DNA from: Formosa algae
GTDB taxonomy: Bacteria > Bacteroidota > Bacteroidia > Flavobacteriales > Flavobacteriaceae
Length of the DNA stretch: 64,000 nucleotides
Assembly (NCBI RefSeq): GCF_001439665.1
Contig: NZ_LMAK01000082.1
Coordinates: 40,505 to 104,504 of the forward strand
Direction: 5' to 3'
Part shown: positions 56,606 through 64,000 of the stretch, in pieces
Layout: each line of letters starts with the position of its first letter
How positions within the stretch are numbered: the stretch's first letter is position 1
Notes under the pieces: model-generated
Told to the model about the DNA's origin: nothing
Databases searched by the model: none
The model's input: the letters and a program-made list of their open reading frames with translations, nothing else
Made by a program: the position numbers and the translations under genes

Positions 56606-58264
56606 ATGATAAAACCAACCAAAATTTTAATGTTTGCCATACTTTTGTTAGGTGTGTGTGTGTCTGTGTCTGCTCAAGGACAAATTCAGACAGAAATTTC
56701 TATAAAGACGTTGTTACATGATATGGTAGATCGCGATAAAATAGCGCGTTTTCCATCAACTAATTTCCGATTAAAACAACACAGTAGTTACAATAGAAAT
56801 TCTGTTGAGGTTGAAGCCCCTAAAATGGAACCTACAGGTTGGTTTGATAATAAAGATAATAACACTAGTGATAAGGATGCTAATTTTATTCGTATTGAAA
56901 AAAATAGCAAAGGCGAACAAGAGTGGGTGTTAATGGACCACCAAGCTCCTGGGGCATTGGTTAGAACATGGATGCCGTTTAGATCTAAAAACACTCCAGA
57001 TACAGATATTATAATTCGCATTTATATAGATGGTGCTACAGAGCCAACGATAGAAGGTAATATGTTGCAACTTTTTAATGGTTCAGGATTAATCCCATTT
57101 CCATTTGCACATAAATCTATCCGATCTGCAGTCTCTTTTTTTCCGATACCTTATGCTAAAAGTTGTAAAATCACCACAAGAGCACCTGCATTCTTTTATC
57201 AATTTACGTTTAGAGAATATAATGCAGCTACTAAAATAAAATCGTTTACCATGTCTGATTTTAACAGTGCGAAAAAGAAAATTCAGCAGGTTGGGGAAGC
57301 ATTGTTACATCCTAAAAGTTCGATGTCTACATCACATTTTGATTTCAAAAAAGTTCTGGTTCCAAACGAAGCACACGGTATGGCGTTACCATCTGGAAAT
57401 GCAGCAATTAGAGAATTATCTGTAGCATTAGATAATTATAACGATCCTGAAATTACAAGAAAAGTAGTTTTAAAAATAGAATTTGATGGTAAAGAGACCG
57501 TTTGGTGTCCAATAGGTGATTTTTTTGGTTCTGGAATAGGATTAAATCCAGTAAGCGGTTGGAATACGAGTGTGTCTGAATTAGGTTTTATGACGTCACG
57601 CTGGGTGATGCCATATCAAGAGTCTGCAAAAATTTCTATTTTAAATTTAAGTGATGCTCCAGTTTCAGTAAACGTTAATGCGTCGGTAGGAACATGGAAA
57701 TGGGAGGACGATTCGATGTACTTTAATGCAGCATGGAGAGGAGAATATCCAGTAGCGACGCGTCCATATTCAGATTGGAACTATATTACTTTAAAAGGAA
57801 AAGGGGTTTATGTAGGCGATGCGCTTACAGTTATGAATCCAACAAAAGTTTGGTGGGGAGAAGGCGATGAAAAAATTTGGGTAGATAACGAAGCTTTTCC
57901 TTCAATTTTTGGAACTGGAACAGAAGATTATTACGCCTATTCTTGGGGAGGAGTCAGTACAGATTTTTACGAGCATCCTTTTCATGCACAACCCATGTCT
58001 AATAAGTACAATAAATTAAACAGAAAAACAGAAGAAGGCGAACGTAATACTATGGGATATAGTACAGAAACCCGTACGCGTGCCTTAGATGTGATGCCAT
58101 TTGAAACTGCTCTAAAACTAGATATGGAAGTTTGGTCTTGGGAAGATTGCGATATGGGATACGGTGTAGGTGTGTATTGGTACAGTACTTTAGAAACCAC
58201 TTCTAACGCGAATAAAAATATTAAAGAAGTACAAAACGTACCGCCTTTACCTACAGATTTTTAA
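56606..58264 (+). CDS. GH172 (DUF2961) family glycosidase
   Basis: DUF2961 protein, the family now called GH172, which includes alpha-D-arabinofuranosidases and difructose-anhydride enzymes. The core has two jelly-roll domains; FGTGTEDYYAYSWGGVS near the C-terminus and the DHQAPGALVRTW and RIYIDGATEPTIEG segments are typical. I chose the ATG at 56606 because it gives a compact signal peptide (MIKPTKILMFAILLLG to VSAQ); an ATG at 56570 would add 12 residues. Family members usually assemble as oligomers. Last gene of the large operon, followed by a long leader region. It suggests a furanose residue in the glycan, in line with the GH43-like gene nearby. Substrate is inferred only. Confidence 0.85.
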   Translation: MIKPTKILMFAILLLGVCVSVSAQGQIQTEISIKTLLHDMVDRDKIARFPSTNFRLKQHSSYNRNSVEVEAPKMEPTGWFDNKDNNTSDKDANFIRIEKNSKGEQEWVLMDHQAPGALVRTWMPFRSKNTPDTDIIIRIYIDGATEPTIEGNMLQLFNGSGLIPFPFAHKSIRSAVSFFPIPYAKSCKITTRAPAFFYQFTFREYNAATKIKSFTMSDFNSAKKKIQQVGEALLHPKSSMSTSHFDFKKVLVPNEAHGMALPSGNAAIRELSVALDNYNDPEITRKVVLKIEFDGKETVWCPIGDFFGSGIGLNPVSGWNTSVSELGFMTSRWVMPYQESAKISILNLSDAPVSVNVNASVGTWKWEDDSMYFNAAWRGEYPVATRPYSDWNYITLKGKGVYVGDALTVMNPTKVWWGEGDEKIWVDNEAFPSIFGTGTEDYYAYSWGGVSTDFYEHPFHAQPMSNKYNKLNRKTEEGERNTMGYSTETRTRALDVMPFETALKLDMEVWSWEDCDMGYGVGVYWYSTLETTSNANKNIKEVQNVPPLPTDF

Positions 58265-58530
58265 TAATAGTTAGCAATATTCTAAACCTTCAGATTAGGA
58301 TTCTTAAATAAAAAACGGATATTGTTATCCTTAAACTATTCTTAACAATTCTTTAATATAACTTCTCAATATCTTATACATTAAAAAAGAGTTAAATTCT
58401 AGATTATTTAAATAATCTACATAATATCATGTGTTTTTTTAGGAAAACATATGATAGTGTGTGTTAAAACGGTTTCAAAATGTTTATTTTATAATGTTTG
58501 TGTTAAATAAAAATTAATTAAACAATTCAG

Positions 58531-58568
58531 TATTGGTCGAAGTTCAGTAGTTATTGGTCGAATTAATT
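58531..58568 (+). promoter_or_regulatory. Direct repeats of TATTGGTCGA with 21-base spacing
   Basis: The ten-base core occurs at 58531 and again at 58552, exactly two helical turns apart on the same strand. This geometry is known for AraC-type activators, including hybrid two-component regulators of Bacteroidota, which bind direct half-sites. The second half extends to GTTATTGGTCGAATTAATT (58550-58568), 18 of 19 bases identical to 8074-8092. A -7-like TAAGTTTA lies at 58591-58598, so the site would be just upstream of a promoter. Confidence 0.65.
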
Positions 58569-58686
58569 AACAAACAATTATAAAAATATTTAAGTTTAGT
58601 TAACTTTTTAAAGTCAGCCATAAACACGGCTTAATAAAGAGTATTTTATTAAAACATGCCTTGCTAAAAAAGGGTGTGATTAAAAT

Positions 58687-58703
58687 ATTGAAAATCAATT
58701 ATT
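58687..58703 (+). repeat. Shared leader sequence ATTGAAAATCAATTATT, copy 2
   Basis: Identical to 8296-8312 before the sulfatase-led operon. It contains the inverted repeat ATTGA-AAA-TCAAT. It is 76 bases upstream of the susC ATG, against 31 bases upstream in the other leader. Confidence 0.55.
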
Positions 58704-58779
58704 TGAAATAAATTTTAAACTTTTAAATGATTTTAAAATAACTAATAATAATTAACCTAATGTCTAATATTAAACCAAA

Positions 58780-61700
58780 ATGAAGCTTATGAAAAATAAG
58801 ATAAACAGTAATTTTTTCTGCTTAAGAAAGAGGCTGTTAATAACAATTTTAAATTCTTTTGCTTTTTTGTGTTTTACAAGTGCTTTTAGCTTGTATGGTA
58901 ACACAATAAAAATCGAGAATAAGATAAATTCTAGTTTACAGCAACTTGAAATAAAAGGAGTTGTTACAGATGTTAATGGCGTACCCTTATTGGGAGCAAA
59001 TATTCTTGAAAAAGGTACAGCTAATGGAGTTCAAACAGATTTCGATGGTAAGTTTACAATTACACATATTACTCCAAAACCTATACTAGTTGTATCCTAT
59101 ATGGGGTATATTTCTAAAGAGGTATCAGTAGCAGGAGAAACTGATATTACTATAGTTTTGGAAGAGGACGTGTCTCAGTTAGACGAAGTGGTCGTTGTAG
59201 GGTATGGAGAGCAGAAAAAAGTAAATCTTACTGCAGCTGTTTCTCAAGTAGGTACAGAAGTTTTTGAAAACAGACCTACGGCAAGTGCTACGCGTTCTTT
59301 ACAAGGTACAGTGCCAGGTTTACAAATTTCAAATTCAGCTTCAGGTGGAGAACCAGGGGCAGATACGAATATTAATATTCGTGGGTTTGTAACAAGTGGA
59401 GGTACTGGAACAATTGGAGAAGCATCTCCTTTAGTCCTTGTAGATGGTATTGAAATGAGTTTAACAGATATTGATCCTGAAGATATTAAAACGGTTTCAG
59501 TACTTAAAGATGCTGCTGCTGCATCTATATATGGATCACAAGCTGCTGCTGGAGCTATTATCGTAACAACTAAAAGTGGTAAAAATTTAAATGGTGATGT
59601 AAAAGTTAGCTTTAGTAACAGTTATTCTGTAACGCAACCTTCTATATGGCCAGAAAGTGCTAGTCCTATAGAGTTTGCTTACACTATGAATGATGCACGT
59701 TTAAATAATAATCAGACTCCGTATTACGACGATGAAGGTTTGGCCAACATTATTGCTAACATGGCTAACCCAGGAAGTGCACCATCAATTTCTTCTAATG
59801 CTTCAGGAAACGATTGGGATTATGGTACAATTGGTATTGAAGGTACTGGTGCTACAAATTGGGACGATGTTATTATGAAAAAATGGGCACAGAGAATAAA
59901 GAGTAATTTTAGTATTTCTGGTGGTAATGCTAAAACTAATTTTTACATTTCTGCAGGTGCTTATGATGAGGACGGACTTTTAGCAGTAGGAGACGAATCT
60001 TACCAAAGATATAATTTAGATGCTAAAATTGCTAGTCAAGTTACAGATTGGTTAAGAATAGAGTTACTAACCAAATACAGAAAGAGTTATACAGATTTTC
60101 CAACAGAAGTAAGTACTAATAGTACGTTCTGGAATAAATCTAGGGTTTTGGATTTAGTTACAAAACTTAAACCAACTTTACCGCAATATGATCCTATTTA
60201 TGGTTTAGAATTATTACAACACACGTATTATCCATTTTGGGATAAACAACGTGTTAAGACCGAAAACGATCAAGTAATTGTAATTCCAAAATTTATAATA
60301 GAACCGTTAGAAGGTCTTCAACTTAATTTCAATTTAAATTATAAAAGAAATAATAATTTTCAAGAGATCTCTATCTTAGCGAGTCAGAAAGTTGTGCCTA
60401 ATGGGTTAGTAGATCATGTTTCTCAAGAGTCTACGTCTTACGATCCTACAGTAATATTCAACACGTATTTCTCTCCTAATATTTACGCGAATTATGATAA
60501 ATCTATAAACAATCATAATTTTAATGCAACAGTAGGTTTCCAAAGTGAAATTTACGACTATTATTCACTAGGTGCTTCTACAGATTATTTAATTTCTAAT
60601 AATATAGTGTCTTTAAATGCATCTTTGGATGATGATCAAGATGTTAGTGAATCTATTTCACACTGGTCTACAGTTGGAGTGTTCAGTAGATTTAGATATA
60701 ATTATAAAGAAAAATATTTGGTAGAATTTAGTTACCGTAAGGATGGGTCTTCAAGATTTGAGCCAGAAAATAGATGGGCAGGATTTCCTAGTTTTTCTGC
60801 AGGATATAATCTTGCAAAAGAAGATTTTTGGCCGATTGATGCCATTAACACCTTTAAGTTAAGAGGATCTTATGGTACGTTAGGTAATCAAAACGTAGAT
60901 AACTATTTATATCTTACCACGATATCTTTAAATACAGCAGGAACGTCTTATTTATTTGATGGAGATCGTTTAACTTATGCTCAAACACCTGATTTAGAAA
61001 GTGAAAGCTTAACTTGGGAAACTGTAAAAACTACAGATTTAGGATTTGATCTTAGTGCATTTAATAATAAATTGGGTGTAGGCTTCTCTTGGTATAGAAC
61101 AGATATTGAAGATATGGCTGCACAAGGTGCTGATTTACCTGCACAATTAGGAACGTCTGCTCCATTAACAAATATTGGTACATCTAGAGTTGAAGGATGG
61201 GAAGTTGAAGCGACATGGAAACAAAAACTTGGAGACTTTGGCTACAGTATTAGAGCTGTATTAAGTGATTACGAAAGAACTATTGTAGATTACCCTAACG
61301 AAACTAAAGCATTAACTAATTATTTTGCAGGTCAAAACTTAGGAGATATCTGGGGATTTGAAACTGAAGGATTATTCCAAACAGATGAAGATGCTACGGC
61401 TGTAACAGAAGTTATAGATTATTCATTCATTACAGGATGGTCACGTGTTGCTGGAGATATTCAGTACAAAGATGTAAACGGAGATAATGTTATAGATAGA
61501 GGTAATTATGTTCTTGGAGATACTGGAGATTATAAAGTTTTAGGAAATTCTACGCCACGCTACCAATACTCGGTTAATTTGGCAATGACATATAAAAACT
61601 GGGATTTTAACGCTTTAATACAAGGTGTAGGAAAACGTGATTTATCATTCGCAACGCAACAACGTTTTCTAGGTCCATCTCAAGGTCCGTTCCATGCTTT

Positions 61701-62085
61701 TGTTTGGAAAGGTCACTTAGATTATTTCAGACCAGAAGATACGGCTAGTCCACTAGGGCCAAATACAGATGCGTATTTCGCAACACCGTATCAAACCGGA
61801 GGTGGTAGAAACAATAAAAACTACAGTTATAATACAGATAGATTCATGCAAAATGCAGCTTACACAAGATTAAAAAGTTTACAAATTGGATACACTATAC
61901 CAAGTGATGTAACACGTAAGTTTCATGTAGATAAATTAAGACTTTATTTTACAGGAGAAAACCTATTTACTATTACTGATTTAATGTTCTTTGATCCTGA
62001 AACAAATACAACTGGATTAACAGGTAGTGCACAGTCTTACCCGTTATCAAGAATACTTTCTACAGGAATAAATGTTTCATTCTAA
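58780..62085 (+). CDS. susC: SusC-family TonB-dependent outer-membrane glycan transporter
   Basis: Outer-membrane transporter of 1101 residues that imports oligosaccharides using energy from TonB. After a signal region (hydrophobic FAFLCFTSAFSLYG) comes a carboxypeptidase-regulatory-like beta-sandwich (about 55-128; KGVVTDVNGVPLLGANI), then the TonB box-like DEVVVVGYGEQKK, a plug domain (about 145-265; GTVPGLQIS, INIRG, VLKDAAAASIYG) and a 22-strand-type barrel to the C-terminus, ending in a terminal Phe (NVSF). No STN domain is seen, so sigma/anti-sigma signalling through this receptor is unlikely. It has its own long leader with activator-like repeats and is followed by susD. ATG at 58789 is an alternative start. 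It is the only transporter in the window. Confidence 0.96.
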   Translation: MKLMKNKINSNFFCLRKRLLITILNSFAFLCFTSAFSLYGNTIKIENKINSSLQQLEIKGVVTDVNGVPLLGANILEKGTANGVQTDFDGKFTITHITPKPILVVSYMGYISKEVSVAGETDITIVLEEDVSQLDEVVVVGYGEQKKVNLTAAVSQVGTEVFENRPTASATRSLQGTVPGLQISNSASGGEPGADTNINIRGFVTSGGTGTIGEASPLVLVDGIEMSLTDIDPEDIKTVSVLKDAAAASIYGSQAAAGAIIVTTKSGKNLNGDVKVSFSNSYSVTQPSIWPESASPIEFAYTMNDARLNNNQTPYYDDEGLANIIANMANPGSAPSISSNASGNDWDYGTIGIEGTGATNWDDVIMKKWAQRIKSNFSISGGNAKTNFYISAGAYDEDGLLAVGDESYQRYNLDAKIASQVTDWLRIELLTKYRKSYTDFPTEVSTNSTFWNKSRVLDLVTKLKPTLPQYDPIYGLELLQHTYYPFWDKQRVKTENDQVIVIPKFIIEPLEGLQLNFNLNYKRNNNFQEISILASQKVVPNGLVDHVSQESTSYDPTVIFNTYFSPNIYANYDKSINNHNFNATVGFQSEIYDYYSLGASTDYLISNNIVSLNASLDDDQDVSESISHWSTVGVFSRFRYNYKEKYLVEFSYRKDGSSRFEPENRWAGFPSFSAGYNLAKEDFWPIDAINTFKLRGSYGTLGNQNVDNYLYLTTISLNTAGTSYLFDGDRLTYAQTPDLESESLTWETVKTTDLGFDLSAFNNKLGVGFSWYRTDIEDMAAQGADLPAQLGTSAPLTNIGTSRVEGWEVEATWKQKLGDFGYSIRAVLSDYERTIVDYPNETKALTNYFAGQNLGDIWGFETEGLFQTDEDATAVTEVIDYSFITGWSRVAGDIQYKDVNGDNVIDRGNYVLGDTGDYKVLGNSTPRYQYSVNLAMTYKNWDFNALIQGVGKRDLSFATQQRFLGPSQGPFHAFVWKGHLDYFRPEDTASPLGPNTDAYFATPYQTGGGRNNKNYSYNTDRFMQNAAYTRLKSLQIGYTIPSDVTRKFHVDKLRLYFTGENLFTITDLMFFDPETNTTGLTGSAQSYPLSRILSTGINVSF

Positions 62086-62104
62086 ATTAAAAAAACAAAT
62101 AATT

Positions 62105-63811
62105 ATGAAAAATATATTAAAATTATTTTTTCTAAGTGGTATTCTAGCATTAACATCTTGTGATGATTTTTTAGATAAAACACCCTTAGATGAAGTTTCT
62201 GAAGATGCTTTTTATAGCACACCTTCAGATCTACAAGCCGCAGTAAATGGCTGGTATAACGATTTGCCTGGTTGGTCTGCCACTTCTATTGGTTATAATA
62301 TCTTACCAGATATGTACTCTGATGTTGGAACTGCAGAAGAGCCTAGTAATAGATTAAGTGGTTTAAGTTATACTGTACCAACTAGTGCAACTGCTTCAGT
62401 TTGGAGTTTCGATGAAGTTAGAGAGACCAATTGGCTTTTAGATCATGTAGATCAAGCTTCAGGAGACCAAACGTTAATAGATCAGTACACCGGAGAAACA
62501 TATTTCTTTAGAGCCTATTTTTATTTTGAATTATTAAAGAGATATGGAGATGTGCCAATTTTCCCTGTGTATTTTGATAATCTTGATGATGAATATGTGT
62601 ATGCAGCAAGAGATCCAAGAAATGAAGTTGCAGATTTTATTATTTCAGATTTAGATACAGCTATTTCTTTAATGCAATCTTTTACAGAAGTTGCAACATC
62701 ACGTGTTAGTAAAGAAGCAGCACAACTACTTAAAGCAAGAGTTGCTTTGTATGAAGGAACTTGGGAACATTACCATAGTGGTACCGATTTTGGAGTATCT
62801 GGTTTAGATGGTTCTACATTTTTACAAACAGCTGCAGATGCTGCTGAAGATTTAATGGATTCAGGTGTGTTTTCTTTATATAGCGATTATAAAACATTAT
62901 TTAACCAAACAGGATATGCTGGTAATAGTGAAGTGATGCTTTGGAGAGATTATAACTCAATAGACTTAGGTATAAATAATGTTTTACAACAGACCTGGCC
63001 TAACAGAAGTGGTTTTACAAAATTTGCTATAGATAGTTATTTATGTATAGATGGTAATCCAACTGCGGTGAGTTCTTTATATCAAGGAAATGAAAATTTT
63101 GCAACGCTTGAAATGAATAGAGATCCTAGGTTAGCAGCAACTATAATGGCTCCTGGCGATTTAATAGAAATTAAAGATGATGGTACTGAAGAATATTGGG
63201 AGTATCCAGATTTCGGTTCAACAAATTCTGGATTAACGGGATATGAATCTGAAAAGTATAGAAACGTAGTTTATGATGAAAATTATGATGATTTTACAGA
63301 GGATACTTCTAGAATCATTATGAGATATGCTGAAGCCTTATTAATCTTTGCAGAAGCTAAAGCAGAATTAGGAACTATTACTCAAGGAGATTTAGATAAG
63401 TCTATAAATTTATTACGTGCTCGTGTAGATATGCCAGATTTAAATTTAGCAGGTATCGTAACAGATCCAAATTGGCCTAATTACGGTTATACGTTAACAG
63501 ATATATTATACGAAGTGCGTAGAGAACGTTCTGTAGAATTAATGGCTGAAGGTTTTAGAGCAGATGATTTATATAGATGGAGAGCACATGCTTTATTTGA
63601 TGGTGATCAGCCAAGAGGCGCATACTACTATGATGGTATTGTAAGCACCACTTTAGATGAGTCTGATGTTACTCTAGATTCAGACGGCTTTATATTACCA
63701 TTTGCTAGTACTGGTAATTATAATTTTGATGAAAGTAAAGCGTATTTAAATCCGCTACCCACAGACGAATTACAATTAAATCCTAATCTAACCCAAAACC
63801 CAGGTTGGTAA
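62105..63811 (+). CDS. susD: SusD/RagB-family surface glycan-binding lipoprotein
   Basis: Surface lipoprotein that caps the SusC barrel and captures glycan. I chose the ATG at 62105 because it gives a classical lipoprotein signal with lipobox ALTSC (C19) followed by DDFLDKTP, the usual SusD start; the frame is open to 62072 but that extension would overlap susC. The body is helical with TPR-like repeats (TYFFRAYFYFELLKRYGDVP, a hallmark of the family) and ends with YLNPLPTDELQLNPNLTQNPGW, also typical. The length of 568 residues is normal. It lies 19 bases after susC and is followed by a terminator. Glycan-binding aromatic residues cannot be located from sequence alone. Confidence 0.96.
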   Translation: MKNILKLFFLSGILALTSCDDFLDKTPLDEVSEDAFYSTPSDLQAAVNGWYNDLPGWSATSIGYNILPDMYSDVGTAEEPSNRLSGLSYTVPTSATASVWSFDEVRETNWLLDHVDQASGDQTLIDQYTGETYFFRAYFYFELLKRYGDVPIFPVYFDNLDDEYVYAARDPRNEVADFIISDLDTAISLMQSFTEVATSRVSKEAAQLLKARVALYEGTWEHYHSGTDFGVSGLDGSTFLQTAADAAEDLMDSGVFSLYSDYKTLFNQTGYAGNSEVMLWRDYNSIDLGINNVLQQTWPNRSGFTKFAIDSYLCIDGNPTAVSSLYQGNENFATLEMNRDPRLAATIMAPGDLIEIKDDGTEEYWEYPDFGSTNSGLTGYESEKYRNVVYDENYDDFTEDTSRIIMRYAEALLIFAEAKAELGTITQGDLDKSINLLRARVDMPDLNLAGIVTDPNWPNYGYTLTDILYEVRRERSVELMAEGFRADDLYRWRAHALFDGDQPRGAYYYDGIVSTTLDESDVTLDSDGFILPFASTGNYNFDESKAYLNPLPTDELQLNPNLTQNPGW

Positions 63812-63823
63812 TAATTAAATTAT

Positions 63824-63870
63824 AAAAAAAATCACTAGGATGTTATAAAAAACACCAAGTGATTTTTTTT
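63824..63870. terminator. Bidirectional terminator between susD and the convergent gene
   Basis: AAAAAAATCACT (about 63824-63836) pairs with AGTGATTTTTTT (63858-63870), with an inner TGTT/AACA pairing (63841-63844 with 63851-63854). A's on one side and T's on the other make it work in both directions. It lies between the susD stop and the stop of the - strand gene. Confidence 0.85.
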
Positions 63871-63874
63871 TACT

Positions 63875-64000
63875 CTAATCCAATCCTTTAAAGAAATAAT
63901 ACTCCCTAATTAACTTATAATATTTACTTATGACGCGTGTAGTAGATCCCCCTATTAAATCATCTTCAAATGCGATTGCAATAGCCATAATTGCAGGTCT
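63875..64000 (-). CDS. 3' end of a convergent gene, family not recognised
   Basis: On the - strand an open frame enters from the right edge and ends with TAG at 63875-63877, giving 41 residues that end in KYYKLIREYYFFKGLD. The visible part includes RPAIMAIAIAFEDDLIGG. The convergent layout and the shared terminator support a real gene end, but the piece is too short to name. It marks the border of the PUL on this side, since all other genes here are on the + strand. Confidence 0.5.
   Translation of the reverse strand, partial: RPAIMAIAIAFEDDLIGGSTTRVISKYYKLIREYYFFKGLD

Larger units (their letters stand above)
58265..58779 (+). promoter_or_regulatory. Leader region before susC with direct-repeat activator site
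   Basis: No gene is visible on either strand in these 515 bases. The region holds two copies of TATTGGTCGA 21 bases apart (58531-58540 and 58552-58561), the second inside the 19-base element shared with the operon at 8344, a -7-like TAAGTTTA at 58591-58598, an AT-only hairpin TTAATAAA...TTTATTAA (58631-58652) and the 17 bases ATTGAAAATCAATTATT (58687-58703) also seen at 8296. I see no convincing terminator after the GH172 stop, so read-through from the enzyme operon into susC is possible. Confidence 0.65.

Noticed and set aside
58631..58652. AT-only hairpin TTAATAAA...TTTATTAA as terminator for the enzyme operon
   Set aside because: The stem has no G-C pairs and no T tract follows, and it lies about 370 bases after the last stop.
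62072..62104. Upstream extension of susD overlapping susC
   Set aside because: The extension would bury the lipoprotein signal; the ATG at 62105 gives the standard SusD start.
1..64000. tRNA, rRNA, CRISPR arrays, insertion sequences, integrases or phage genes
   Set aside because: None was seen: no regularly spaced repeats, no transposase-like proteins and essentially no free intergenic space for RNA genes outside the two leaders.

Overview
The window looks like part of a polysaccharide utilization locus (PUL) of a Bacteroidota bacterium, most likely a marine member of the Flavobacteriaceae. The DNA is AT-rich and I see no Shine-Dalgarno-like pattern before the starts. There is a SusC/SusD pair, and many lipoproteins have charged residues just after the lipobox cysteine. 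The large set of S1 sulfatases and exo-glycosidases is typical of marine degraders of sulfated algal or animal glycans. Species and substrate are inferred; no marker gene is present.

Layout. I support 34 genes on the + strand and one partial gene on the - strand at the right edge. Unit A (1-7770) holds a GH92 alpha-mannosidase cut by the left edge, a glycosylasparaginase, a GH20 hexosaminidase and a second GH92, and ends at a clear terminator (7791-7827). A 573-base leader region follows. Unit B (8344-58264) is an almost gapless run of 28 genes. It contains nine S1 sulfatases, three GH29 and one GH95 fucosidase, two GH30, two GH3, two GH20, one GH92, an SGNH esterase-like protein, an alpha/beta-hydrolase, two parallel beta-helix proteins (one carrying a C-terminal PDZ-like domain), a GH43-like, a GH78-like and a GH172/DUF2961 enzyme, and one secreted protein of no family I recognise. 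A second leader of about 515 bases follows. Unit C (58780-63811) is the SusC/SusD pair, closed by a convergent terminator (63824-63870).

How the genes may work together. SusD and the surface lipoproteins would bind and trim the glycan outside the cell. SusC would import oligosaccharides through the outer membrane. Periplasmic sulfatases, fucosidases, hexosaminidases, mannosidases and beta-glycosidases would then finish the job. GH92, GH20 and glycosylasparaginase together point to N-glycan-like material (mannose, GlcNAc, GlcNAc-Asn). The fucosidases and sulfatases indicate heavy decoration with fucose and sulfate. GH78, GH43 and GH172 suggest further rhamnose and pentofuranose residues. No obvious endo-acting enzyme, regulator, sulfatase-maturing enzyme or cytoplasmic sugar catabolism gene is in the window.

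Regulation. The leaders of units B and C share a near-identical 19-base element containing ATTGGTCGAA. The unit C leader has a second copy of its core exactly 21 bases upstream, the spacing expected of an AraC-type (hybrid two-component) activator site. Both leaders also share ATTGAAAATCAAT further downstream. This suggests that one regulator controls the roughly 50 kb enzyme operon and the transporter pair together.
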